The notes under the pieces were generated by a model. The model ran no database searches, was not told the DNA's origin, and saw only the letters and a program-made list of their open reading frames with translations. Positions 1 through 12,000 of a stretch of DNA of 64,000 nt are shown one piece after another (positions within the stretch are counted from its first letter, which is position 1; each line of letters begins with the position of its first letter). This DNA is from Blakeslea trispora (lineage: Eukaryota > Mucoromycota > Mucoromycetes > Mucorales > Choanephoraceae), in contig JAIWNE010000024.1 in the NCBI GenBank assembly GCA_025331445.1, positions 248,001 through 312,000 of the forward strand. The letters run 5' to 3'. A program made the position numbers and the translations under genes.

Positions 1-2
1 AT

Positions 3-1360
3 GCATCTGATACAGAGCAGAGGGTCCGAACTAATGTGCGTGGCCGTTCTAACAAACCAAGCAATGATACTTCTTTTAGTAGTCATCATCGACCTAACCC
101 ATGGCTACTCGGCAACTCAAACCGTCATGTTCGTGATAGTAGATCGCTTTCAACAGATGCAGGCGTTCCTTCTTCGTATTCTGCCGCTGCAACAGGAACA
201 GCAGCAGCAGTACGCCGAAAAGCCCAATATGGTTACTGCAGTCACCCGTATGGTGGCGGATATGAACGTAATTTCAACCAACCATATGGGTACCCAAATT
301 ATCAATACCAGCAACGAGTTTCCTCGTATGAGACACTCTTACCAGGACGACAACATTCTTCAGTCACCTACAGTCTTCCTGTAGCAAACAACCATTCTAT
401 GCCAACATCCTATAACCAAAACTTTGGAAATTCAACCTATTCACAGCCCTTTTACTCGCACCGTCAGTCTTGTCCTGATCTATCCTCTACTTATTCTGAA
501 ACAAACAGTCTGCCCAATTTTAATACCGTATCATCCAATGAAACTTGTATCGAGCCTTCTAGTTCTACCCCATGTATCACAAATAACCAAAAAATGACAT
601 TCGCAACCCTTCAGCCTTTTTCAAGTTATTCATCTACGTTCCCAGCAAGTAGTGGTGACACACAATCATTTGAGTCCCCTTCCTCCTCCCCAACTTCCGT
701 CAAAGGAAATGCACGAGCCACGCAAGAGCCTCCACTATCTTCATTTTTCAAAGAATTTGAAAACAAGGCTCAGAACACATTGCCTTCGCCTGTACTTTCT
801 TCTAGCAATTGTTCTTCTACATCGCCTTCTTCTTCTTCTGCTTCTTCTCAACATTTGTCGGTAGCAGATCCACTGTCTTTGGTGACACAGCACGCTTCGC
901 CCGTGACAACACCAGTATCAGCCCCTGGAAACAATCGACAGACATCATCTTATTATCCATCCAATTTGCTGATAAACCAAAGCAATCTAGTACAGAAGCA
1001 AGAAGGATGTCTTACCTCACCGTCTTCGCCTCTCGTTATGACAGGTAAATAAACGATACAACATAAAATCAAGGATAAACTATAATTATTAATATGTGTA
1101 AAATAGATAGTTCCGTAGCGTACATGGATATAGTTTCACAACAAAAACAACATACCACGGCTGATAATAGTTTAGTATCACCTTCTTTGTCTCAGCGTGA
1201 TATGTGCTCTCCTCAGCCGTCTATAGCAAGTCATGGCAGTCAACAGGATTTTTATAGCCAACAGAATGGTATGAATTCACCTCAACCACAACCTTCTAAA
1301 CGTGAAAGCATCACAACAAACAGTATATTTGCTCAAAATGATAATATCTCTCAATGGTAG
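3..1360 (+). CDS. Ser/Gln/Tyr-rich protein of unknown function, 5' end outside window
   Basis: The reading frame is open from base 3, so the gene begins before the window. Exon 3-1044 is followed by a 62-nt GT-AG intron (1045-1106) and a last exon 1107-1360; joining them keeps the frame (phase 1). The roughly 430 visible residues are low-complexity: Ser/Thr/Pro tracts, a Tyr/Gly/Gln-rich patch near residues 65-95 and short Ser runs. No catalytic motif or membrane segment is seen. Such composition is common in the disordered parts of fungal transcription and RNA regulators, but that is only a guess. It ends 133 bp from the 3' end of the minus-strand helicase gene, so the two are convergent. 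Confidence 0.6.
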
Positions 1361-1493
1361 ATTTTGATTGTCCATTCGTTTATACCACAGCATTTCATTT
1401 CCTCTCACGTATACACCTTACAAGCATATATTTATATATAGACATATATGTTGACATTACATTAAATTTATTTATCATCATTAAATGCATTTA

Positions 1494-4400
1494 TTATTCG
1501 TCAATGTGCCACTCATAAACTGAACGTTTTGTCTGAGCCCATTGCTGCAATAGACACAAAAGAGCCCATCCATCCGTTGGTTCAAGCTTATGACTAAATG
1601 AGCTGAAAATTCCTTGCGGTTCAGGGTTAATTAAGGACTCTATTGTTAAGACAATGACTTTGCACTTTGCCCTTGATAGTGCAACGTTCCATCTTCTGAA
1701 ATCACGCAAAAATTCATAGCTGTTAGTATGATTCTTGATAAAAGAAAAGCAAGCAATGATCAAATCGCATTCTTGCCCTTGCATTTTTTCTACTGTGTCA
1801 ACCTTGATCTCTTTAGAAAACTGCCTTGTGGTTTTCTGGATAGCAATACGCTGTTGATGATGAGGTGTCACTATCATCACCTTGGGCTCATCAATAGAAC
1901 CTTGCGTCGTATTTGTACAGGAAGCAAGGTAACACATAACAATATCACAAACAATGCGAGCTTCATGCTCGACAGCATCGTAATCTTTTGATTTACTTGA
2001 TACTTTGACTAATGCAATTGGCTTATCAGGATTTAAGATACGCTGAATTTCTTCAAGTCGTTTTTTCGTCTTTATGTCGTCAGACAAGTTATTCCAATCA
2101 AGCTGAAGTTTTTGTAAGGGTCGACGAGAGGTATAATCAGGACCATAGACATGCTTGAAGAATTCATTGAGACCGTCATTCTATTCGACAGAAGATAAGT
2201 TACGATGGGCTTGTTCTATTAGTATTTTACTTACCATCCGCCAATTATCTTTGAGCTGAAGCGTATTGGGACCAAATTCATGCGATGCACCCTTCTGCAG
2301 TAGGAATTCCCGGATAGGTATGGTATGATTGCTATCCGTACGCATAAGACACTGCTGAATAGAGCCATAAAGTAATGGATCCTTTGTAGTCGTACTCAAG
2401 TCTGAATAGTCATGTTTTAAGATAGGTCCTAGTTGCTATTGAATAAGAGAGTCAATAAAAAAAAAGCTAAATTGCATACACAAGGTAATGAATAGTATGT
2501 ACCATATGATCACCTGCGACAATGAGCTTTCCAGTCGGTTGTTTCAAACAGGCTACAGCTAGCATTGCATCCGAGACAAGTAACTATTGCATATAAATCA
2601 ATCCATCTCAAATGGGAATGCATGCATATGCATACCTGTGTGCTTTCATCTACAATCATCATACTGCATCCTTCAAAACGCTTCCATTTTTCTCTTATTT
2701 TGTTCCATTTCCAGGCTGTTGCTCCTACCACAAAAATACGACTGGGATCGTCTTTTCTTATTTTATTGACTGTTGTAATAGAACGGTCCCAACGCTCGCA
2801 TAGAATCCCAGAATCAGAAGAAAGTGCATTTGAGGGGCCATCACAAACATACAGAATAGAGAAAAGATCACGAAAGTTATGTCGGTCCTGTACTTTTTCT
2901 ATGCGCTTTAATAAATTCAAAATGGCCTCGCGCGTGAAGGCAGTAACGCCTATCATCAGCTTCTTTTTCTTGTTTTCTGCACAGTCCCTGAAACACTTGA
3001 GATACCAGTTTACAAATAGAGCCAAAAACTCAGTCTTTCCTGAGCCCTAATAAAGAAATATAAGCAAGATATGGATTTTGACGCTTTTTTTTTTCTACAC
3101 AAGTAGTACTTACAGGCGGTCCCCATATAATTTGCAAGCGCTTCTTGAATATGTTGGCAGCAATATGCTTTTGAGAAGATGACATAGAGAATTCATCACG
3201 AAGCTGCAGGGCAACTGTGTTTGTACTCAAGTTCATTTCGTCCATAGCATTTTCTTCAGCCCATTGATTTGGATTATCTATCAGCTTGACAATATCATCA
3301 CTAAACGGTTCATTGTCAATGGATTTCAAGGCATCTACGCATTGATTTGTAGTGAAATCAATATATCGCTCATATAACTTCCATCTCTTTTGACGGCTGC
3401 TAATACGATTTCCAATGAGGCAAATTTCATTTCTCTTAAAAGACTTTGCATCTACACAGCGAATGCCTTTCTTTTGATATCTTCCTGCACTCATGTAAAG
3501 CAAATCAGAGAATCTAATGGCTTCTAGTATACCCTATGCGTATCCAATATTTGTTTAATAGTACATATGGATCGACGATTTTAGGTTTACCTCGCGGTTA
3601 TCTGGCACAAGAATATATCGTCTCCAGTCATCAAACTTCAATTTCTCCAGCTGTTCCTGTAAACTTCTTGTGGCTGGCCAAGAAATTACTGAAAAATTCA
3701 AGAGAAACTCATATTGATTTTCGGTTTCAACCATACTATGGAACTCCAAGGTAAGGCTGCCTAGAGAAGCTCCATAGTTACCTTCTAGTTTAGATAGATC
3801 CCGAATACGATCGATCCTCAATTGATCGCATGATTTGATACATTCCAGCTGCTTAAAGAAAACAAGCTTAGCAAGCAAAGGATGTTTGTAAGTTTGCAAA
3901 GCAGGCCATTCGAAAGGCGAACATATCAAAGGATATAGCTCGACTTGGTTCTCCTCCATGTAATCATCAGCTAGTTTCCAGTATACCGATAGAATGTCCT
4001 GTAGCCAGACAAATCTTTGTGACACTAGGTGCTCTGTGCTACAAATGGCTTGTCTACCAGGAGAAAGCACTTGCTGTGTAGCCAAATCAGAATCCTTCCA
4101 AAGGCCGAACGCAGCCTCTTCCAGATTCATTCTGCTGAACGCCAAATCGAGATCGGTATAGGTATCGTTACTGACTCTGGACATCCATGGAATAACCTCT
4201 GAAAGCTCGTAATATCCTGAAATTCCAAGTGCTACGTTTTCCTCCAAGATGCGTTCAACGCTAACAAAGCGGCCGACAGATGTACCAGCTGAGTAATCCA
4301 TGTCGAAAAAGCTGGCAATACCAGGAACCCCTAGAAGCTGTATGTCTGGAAAGAGAACGATCAAGCATTTTACCACATCTTGCATAATCTCTTTTCTACG

Positions 4401-5753
4401 TTTAGCTTCGACATGAGTCAAATCAGCACCTTCAGAAGCGATCAAGTTGTACAAAAAGTTACGAATTTCCTTTTTTCGGTTTCATTGTACACATAGAACA
4501 AGCATCTTGATTGCTGATTGTCCATGTAGTCCAGAACATGTACAAGACTTGCGATAAATTGATCCACGAATTGATTGTACGTTTTTAGTTCACTTTCAAG
4601 GTGCTCATTATACTTGACTGAATAAGATGATTCAATGACCTTATTTTGATGTACATCCAACACTTTGATACCATACACAAATGGTCTTTTCGAATACGCA
4701 TCAATCTGAAAATAAATATAGATCGCATGGTCAGTCTCTCTAGCTATCGAGACACTGCTATAGCCCAGGAATCTTGGCTTTTTGTCTGCAAATGCTTGAG
4801 CGTAATCTCTGTAGTCTGTATTCTTCATATCAGCAGTGTTGGCAATATTGAGCTCCCCCAATAATTCTGTCAAGTCTTCAATATCAGTCTCGCTATCATG
4901 CTTCAACTGTCTTGCTTTTGCTTCGTTCATGTAAGGGATTGATCGCACAGTACCAACAGCATCTGCTTTGCACTTGTTAATAAAAGGACATGTCGCGCAT
5001 TTTTTGTTAAGAAACCACTCCGGATTAGGATCAGCTGAAATTTTGACAAGCGAATCTTTGTACACTTGTCTGATCTTACTGATTTGAAAGTCAATTCGAA
5101 ATGTTACAGGCGCATTCATATCAGAAGGCAACCAAACGCCACCTAAAGGATCGATTTCTAAGTTACGGATGTCTTTAATCAAATACGACAGGAAGAAAGC
5201 ATAGGAGGCGACTTGAAACTGGTGAGATTTGGTCATTTCTTTTGAAGATTTAGCATCGATGATCATGATCTTTCTCTTTTTGGTTGCTTCATCTTGTCTG
5301 ATATACAGAAATCAGGTATAAAATTCTTTATACGATAAGCTTTAGTATTCTCAATCACATCTTTGTAAAAAGATTCAGGAAGACAGCATTTAAGCTGATA
5401 TAAATATGTGTCTGGTTGAGCTTCTTGAAGTACTTTTTTGAAATCTTTTGAATAGGTATGATCCATCATTTTGGCTTGATGTAGTTCAAATAGCTTTTGT
5501 TCAAATTCATTGCCTCGCTGCTTATGGGCGTCTCCAATTTCATCTCTTTTCTTTGATCTCTCAGTTTTCTCTTTGGTTTTTGAAAGAAGGTATATATGCT
5601 TTTTACAGTCATAATGAATGCTGCTTGCCAAAGCCGAAATTGCGTATGTCACCACTGGTTCCTATATCTCTTTTAGTCTTTTGTTCAAACAAGAAGAAAA
5701 CATACCCATACCTGCTCCTGAAAGCTCAGAGACGTACTTGTTATTACTGTCAT
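1494..5753 (-). pseudogene. RecB-like nuclease fused to UPF1-like SF1 helicase, frame broken
   Basis: N-terminal half: a PD-(D/E)XK nuclease of RecB/TM0106 type, with a PDFC motif near 5310, an IIDAK motif near 5250 and a Cys cluster (CATCPFINKC, about 4980) like the iron-sulfur cluster of such nucleases. C-terminal half: an SF1B helicase with Walker A GPPGSGKT split by an intron (3047-3113), Walker B DESTQ, a GDHMQLGP motif split by another (2436-2502), EKMQGQE and ALSRAK motifs. Other introns with clean junctions: 5662-5711, 3534-3590, 2584-2635, 2181-2234. The coding frame nevertheless shifts twice with no possible intron: near 5298-5312, and in a six-A run at 4471-4476 where one more A would restore frame. 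Both are 1-nt losses. The N-terminus is unclear: start 5753 gives a clean splice, but another frame of 5712-5798 also looks coding. It is either a decaying gene or a good gene with sequence errors. Confidence 0.72.
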
Positions 5754-7722
5754 GACAAATTTCTGCCAAACTAGGTTGACTAGAAACAAATATGGGGACT
5801 AAAAAAAAATAAAAGTAAAACAATGCTCACTTTGTTTGTTGACATTGCACTTTTAAAGCTCCACTAGTCTCGATTCGAAACACTAGATATTATTGGTCTA
5901 GACCAATCATTAACATGGAAAGTTTCACCCCAAAATTTAACTGCAATTGATAGCCATTCTACAAGAAATATTGATCCTCCTTAAAGACACTTGATGATGT
6001 TTTATAGAAGAGTTCATAATAGCAACTTGTTCGCTTACAATGATCATTCCTTGAGTTTCATGAAGTTTTTTTGGGAATCTCATACAGTATTCAAACATTC
6101 TTCATTCAAGCTTTTTGTGTTATCACTATTAATTAACAACAATGAGTCATCACACTGTTGTTTAGACTGAGGATAATGAACGCCTACTGGCGCCATTGAA
6201 CTTTGCGCAAAATGTTTATTTTTGCTTATAACTTGATCATGGGACTGCGAAGATCTTTGTTATTCAGTTCTTGGCTTGAACAATGTTGAAAAGATGTGGC
6301 AATATTTCTAGCAAAACCACTTCTATTTGGTCAAAATCATAAGATCTCGTAACGCCATGCATTGGCTTCTACTGTCACAGGGATGCTAGATACACATTAA
6401 CTGGTCTTACATGAAAACACATCAAATTCAGTGTCACTCATTTCATTGTTTTGTGTAACAACCATGATAGATGCTCAATTATTAGCTGATGCTGTGTCGG
6501 CATCAATCTGTGTTCATTCATATCCTAACCTTGAAGACGGATGTAAACTAGCTACGGAAATCTTTCTTGGAACCTCCTGCTAAGCAAGTGAACAAGTCAT
6601 CACCTCTGCACCCACAGACCATAGATCAAATGTATTGGGATGAAGAATGGCTACACTTCAATTCTTCCAATAAACAGACTCTAATTCGCTATCAATGGCA
6701 AAAAAAAAGAATATTTGGAGACTATTCCTTAAAGTCAAACATTAAAGTTTCAAACTCAAGTATACTACACAAAGGTATATAATCAAAATGAACAATAAAC
6801 CTCCTAAAGCAGTTAGCGAGCCCTGTCTCCTGTTAGAAAGGGACACTAGGCTACTTAAATTTACAATAGATTTCTTAAAAGGAGAACAAGATAACATATG
6901 TGTAGATGCCACGTTAAATACAAATAACAGCAAATCAAACACAGAAAAGTATCCAACGGAGGTTGCTTACTGAAAAGTATGTAATCCACTGTTTTTATTT
7001 CATTTACTTGAGAAGATCCCAAACTACTAATACCTTAGTTCTTTTTTTCAGCAATTCATTTGTAGATGAAATCAGCACAAGTGTCTGTAGCTTTTGTACT
7101 TTCTGGATAGTTCAGTAATAAGCAATACACCAGTTTAAACTTTGATGTAAAGTATCAATACGCTCCCAAGCTGAAGAAATTAAATCTCTCCCGTTTTATA
7201 ACTTTGACAAAATGAATTCTACCTCCTTTGATTATGCAATACAATATCACATATAATGACTACAAAAAAAATCTAAGCAGACAATCATTTTGAGGAGACA
7301 AACCTATATCTGCTCAAACCAGTACAAGTATAGGAGATTTTGAGTATCTTTACTGATAGTGTCCAATTGACAATCTCTAAAGATCGCACCTCTCATAAAC
7401 GAGCTAAATAAATTGGAGAGAAAAAAATATTATCGTAGATGGGCCAAGTTGTAGTTTACAGATCAACAGTCAATAACTGGCTTATGAGGATTTGATTTTG
7501 GTTGGTTGTAGCATTAGTAATCAGATGGAAACTGTAAAACTCATTAAAATCCCTAAAGAGTTGCCTATATTGCAAGCGCAGACGAAGGAGAAGCTCATTG
7601 ACGCCCAACTATAAGAGAGAGATGCAAAAAGTATATTTCTCTCTTCTTACTCTCACTTTAATTGTTATCTTTTTCTGTAAACACATCTCCACCTTTTCTA
7701 CACTTCTCAATTTGAAAGAAAA
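5754..7722. other. Intergenic, with weak ORF remnants
   Basis: AT-rich DNA of about 2 kb. Three short open stretches follow each other on the plus strand (6463-6585, 6567-6782, 6788-6973) in different frames. A possible 35-nt intron between the last two would be too short. I do not recognise a family. The 7600-7722 part is probably the promoter and 5' leader of the secreted-protein gene that follows. Confidence 0.4.
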
Positions 7723-8830
7723 ATGAAGCTCAAGACCCTTCTTTTACTTTTGGCTTTGATGACTATTGTAATCCAGATAGCCTATGCTGAAAGAGGTAAC
7801 CATTAGCATCCACAGTAGTATATAATGGCTTTTCTTAATTCTATTGCATTAGATGATGAGCCTGATGAAGATGAACCTGACGAGAACGAGGTTGATGGCC
7901 AGGACATGTCCGAAAAGGAAAGCTCAAATGCCAAAGAAAACAATGTGAAAGAATCAAAAGAAAAAGAAGAAAACGAACATGAAGACACTCATTCAACCGA
8001 GCACAAAAAGAGTCAGAAAAGCAATGCGGAGCATGTAGCTGAAAACAAGCAGGAACACAAAAAAGAGCGTAAGCATGAGTCAGAAAATGAGCAAAACAAG
8101 AGTCATAAACATGAGCAATCGAGCAAACAAAAAAAGGAAGAGGAAACAAACGAGGGAAAAAGCGAAGGAAAGAGTGAAAAGAAGAACAAAGGCAAAAACG
8201 GGAGCAATTCAAGCGTAGAGAGCATCACACATACAAGTACTGTATGAAGGCATTGCATTGTTGCTTAAAAAAACATATGCATATTTTGTTTTCTCATGAT
8301 AAGAAAAACTAACTCAATTTAAAGGCTATATAGCAACTGCAACGATTGCAACATACATTGCTGAGGCCACTACCACTCCTCCTCCTACTACCTGGTCAGC
8401 TACTTCTTCTGAACCAACTGCCTCAAATCCATCTGCACCTCGCTACGATAGCATCTTCAGTAACTCCGCTTCAAATGATTACTCTGCTACAAGCACAATC
8501 ATAGCTGCAATCGCTACAGGCGCAACTACCACTACCATATTATTACCCTCAATAACAAGTGCTGTTAGCTCCATTCTTTCTAATGGTATGCCTTCCGAAA
8601 TTCACTTCATAATATTACACTTATTAATTTCATTCTTTTTTTTTTTTTTTTAAAAATAAGCTTCAAGCACATCACTCATTCCCTATAATCCAACTATGAG
8701 ATCACCTAGTGCTTCCATCAGACCTTATTCTGGACCTAGTGTAATCAATGGCTCCAAGCATGCGATGAATAGACCTCAACTCGGCTTGGTGGTTATGAGC
8801 GCCATGGTCTTTGTATGGGCGCTAATTTAA
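7723..8830 (+). CDS. Secreted, probably GPI-anchored protein with charged central region
   Basis: Four exons: 7723-7795, 7853-about 8236, 8325-8585, 8661-8830. The start ATG opens a signal peptide of about 22 residues (Lys-Leu-Lys, then a Leu-rich core ending in AYA). Exon 2 is very rich in Glu, Lys, Asp, His and Ser. Exon 3 encodes a Thr/Ser/Ala/Pro-rich stretch typical of O-glycosylated wall proteins. The C-terminus ends in a hydrophobic tail (LGLVVMSAMVFVWALI) after a small-residue region, as in GPI signals. The second intron needs donor GTACTG at 8237 to keep frame; the nearer GTATGA at 8242 gives an immediate stop. An ACTAAC branch-point-like site lies just before acceptor 8324. Function is unknown; cell wall or surface location is inferred. 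Confidence 0.7.
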
Positions 8831-9024
8831 TTTCGAACTCGAATAGATAAATTCCACATTTGTCTTTGAGATGGAAAGAAGAGTTTAGTAACAAACTAAT
8901 AAAAGAGCTTCTTCAGGGCAAAAAGGTGCACTGAGTATCAAAATAGAAACAATTTGTTGTAATTTCTCCTTTCTCTCTCCTTTTTTTTTTCTTTTTTATT
9001 TTTCTATATTGAAAAATAGACGAG

Positions 9025-12000
9025 ATGGGAAACGGCTACAGTACACAGGATCTCAAACAGAAAATATACCAAGACCTTAAGGTAGACGTGGCCTTCCCGT
9101 TTTTTCCTCTGGAAAGAAAGACAGGTTTCAGTGCTTGTTGTGTTGTAAGCTATTTAAAAAAAACAATATGATTAGTTTATGCAAAAGAAAAAAAAAAGCA
9201 ATAAAGTTGTTCTTTTTTTTTATTCAACCAAAAGTCTATGTTATCTTATTGCAGGTGGACACAGAATGGTTAGAAAAACTCCATCAAGCCTCTACAGCAT
9301 TAGAAGATATAGTGTTGAAGAATCCGAGATATTTGCGTCAGGCCTCAGAAGGCTCTTTACAGAAACAATCACCCACGGCAAATGTTTATGTCATAGTGTT
9401 GTCTAAAGATGTTGCTCAAAGGTAAACAAAGGTTACTTGTTGTCTACACTGGTAATACTAAACAACGTTGGATCCCAAGTTTGCCGCTTTACACTCCGGC
9501 ATCAGACATTAAAAATCGAGAGCAACAAAAGAAAGAATGTTGGCCATTGATGTCCTATATTCAGTCTTTGACTGAAGGTAATGGATTGGATCAAATGATT
9601 GAACTATTGCAGGATGATTTTGATGTCTATACACTATCCGAAAACAACAAGGATCCGAATGCCCGAGTAAATCAGATTCGATCCATGTTATGGCCAAAAT
9701 CCAAATGGTTTAAGAAAACAGCGGATGGTCAGGATGAAGAAATTACAGTACAATTACAAGACGATGTGTCTGAAATTGAAATGGAAGATCTAGCTAATGC
9801 AAGTCTTCCTGATCTATTTAGTATCATTGAGACAGACCACACATTTTATCTTTTGACTTCATACCGAAGTACAACACTTCAAGATTTACTTGTTTACAAC
9901 CCAGGCGTTATAAGCTCAAGCTTAAAACGATCATTTGTTGTTTATCAGTTGGTTCGCGTGGTAGCCAGCTTGCATGATAGAGGCTTGATGCATGGTAATC
10001 TAAAGCCTTCCAACATCCTCATCGATGAAAATCTATGGATCCAATTGGCTGGAATTGAATTTGAGCCTTATTCGCTTGATTTTGGTAGGTTTGAACAGAA
10101 AGGTAGCAGAATTTAAAACTAACTGGCGATGCAAATCCTTTTTTTTTTGCATGTCTATCTAGATTTGAGTCAATGGTTATTCAACAGAGAAACCTCCAGG
10201 CTGATAAATGGTTTGTCCTGCTGATTTTGCTTAAACAATTGCATGCTTACTTTCTTCTTTTTCGTATAGAAATTCCTCAAGAACCTCTTGTCATCAGCTG
10301 GGTCAAAGGAAACGTTTCGAACTTTACCTATCTAATGGCATTGAATCATTTGGCAGGTAGAAGGGAAGGCGATCCTAACTTTTATCCAATTTTGCCTTGG
10401 ATCACTGACTTCTCTGGCAATTCAGTCGAAGATGGATGGCGAAACTTCACTCAAACAAAGTTCCGTATAAACAAAGGGGATGAACAACTCGACTTTACAT
10501 TTGACGGACCAGTTCCTCACCATATCACAGACATTCTTTCTGACATCACTTACTATGTTTATCAGGCTAGGAAGACACCTATTCCTGTCTTGTGCCAGTT
10601 TGTCAGATCAAAGTATGAGCCAAACGAATATCCCTCCTCTATGCAAAGGCTCTATCAATGGACACCCGATGAATGCATACCTGAGTTCTATACGGATCCT
10701 ACCATCTTTAAATCGATTCATCCAGATATGCCCGATATGCAAGTTCCCGCATGGGCCTCTTCGCCTGAAGACTTTATCAAGAAGCACTCAGAGGCACTTG
10801 AAAGCGACTATGTATCTGCTCATCTTCATCATTGGATCGACCTCACATTTGGTAAAGATTTGACTGGAAAGGGCGCCATAGAGGCCAAGAATGTAGCACT
10901 GCCATTACTGGCTGGTCAAAACAGCTTCATGAAGCATGGTATCATCCAGTTATTTAAAGACAAGCATCCTCAGCGCGGTTGTAACTGGGGAAAGGTTCGT
11001 AAAGAATCTGATCAAGCTTATGTCAAGGCTCAACAGGATGAGCTATCAAAATTACCAGCTATCAAAAAACCAGAGGCATCATTCAATTCAGAAAATTCAA
11101 GTGCCCCAACAGCTCTATCCACCATGACCAATCGTGCACATCGAAGCAGTAGTGTTCGAACTCGGCAAACAATCCTATCACACAATGCTAGTCTCGAAAG
11201 CGCCACCACAGGACTCCTGTCTCACACTTTATTCCCCACAACCATCAATACACATTCGAGTACTGTAGTGTCTATTATGATAAATGGTACTACCAATCGT
11301 ACGCCATCAGTGCATTCAACTGCGTCTTCTATAGACACAGGCCGTAGTTTGCCAACGTCCTCTTTAGGAACGGTCGAGCCACTCACTTCTACGCTAAGGG
11401 CCGAATCCATCCGCTTGTCAAATGCATTAAATGATGATTACTTTGTAGATGATCTTGATCGGTATGAAGATTTGATGGTCTTTGCTGCAAAACACAAATC
11501 ATTCATGAGCTTCTCTGAACTTGTTAAAAACCCTGTGTATCCTGACCCACCCCATCGCTTCGCTATTGATTTATATACGTGTGATACAAAGCCCTCTTTC
11601 AATGCCTTTTCGGTTGGTACTGCTTACGATATGCTCTGTCTAGGCCAGGTTGTTCAGACCATCTACACTGCCGGCGATGCGAAATTGATAGGCAATGATG
11701 ATCTCTCATTATACATCAACTCCAACGGGTATTCTGAACTGAATCAGACAGACATCTTAAACGATACACCCTATACAGGAAAGCCAGAAATACCACCATC
11801 TATCAAAGATTTTCTTGATGCCCTTCAATCACAGGATTGGCAAGATCGACCAACTGCCAAATCGATTTTGTGCTCTTCTTTTCCGACCATGTCACTATCT
11901 GGTCTACCATCCTCATTCCCCTTTCCTGTCATGATTCCCGAAATATACCAATACCTAGCTGCTTTTCATCAAGCAGAATGGTCACGACGACTTTACCTTG

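Noticed and set aside
6463..6973. Possible terpene-synthase or other gene fragment
   Set aside because: One short stretch (LLADAVSASICVHSYPNLED) vaguely resembles a terpene cyclase, but no DDxxD-like motif follows and the frame ends at once.
9125..9254. Donor GTTTCA at 9125 for the first WDR81 intron
   Set aside because: It keeps one later frame open but uses a poor donor and loses a stretch resembling WDR81; GTAAGC at 9145 is better. Some doubt remains.
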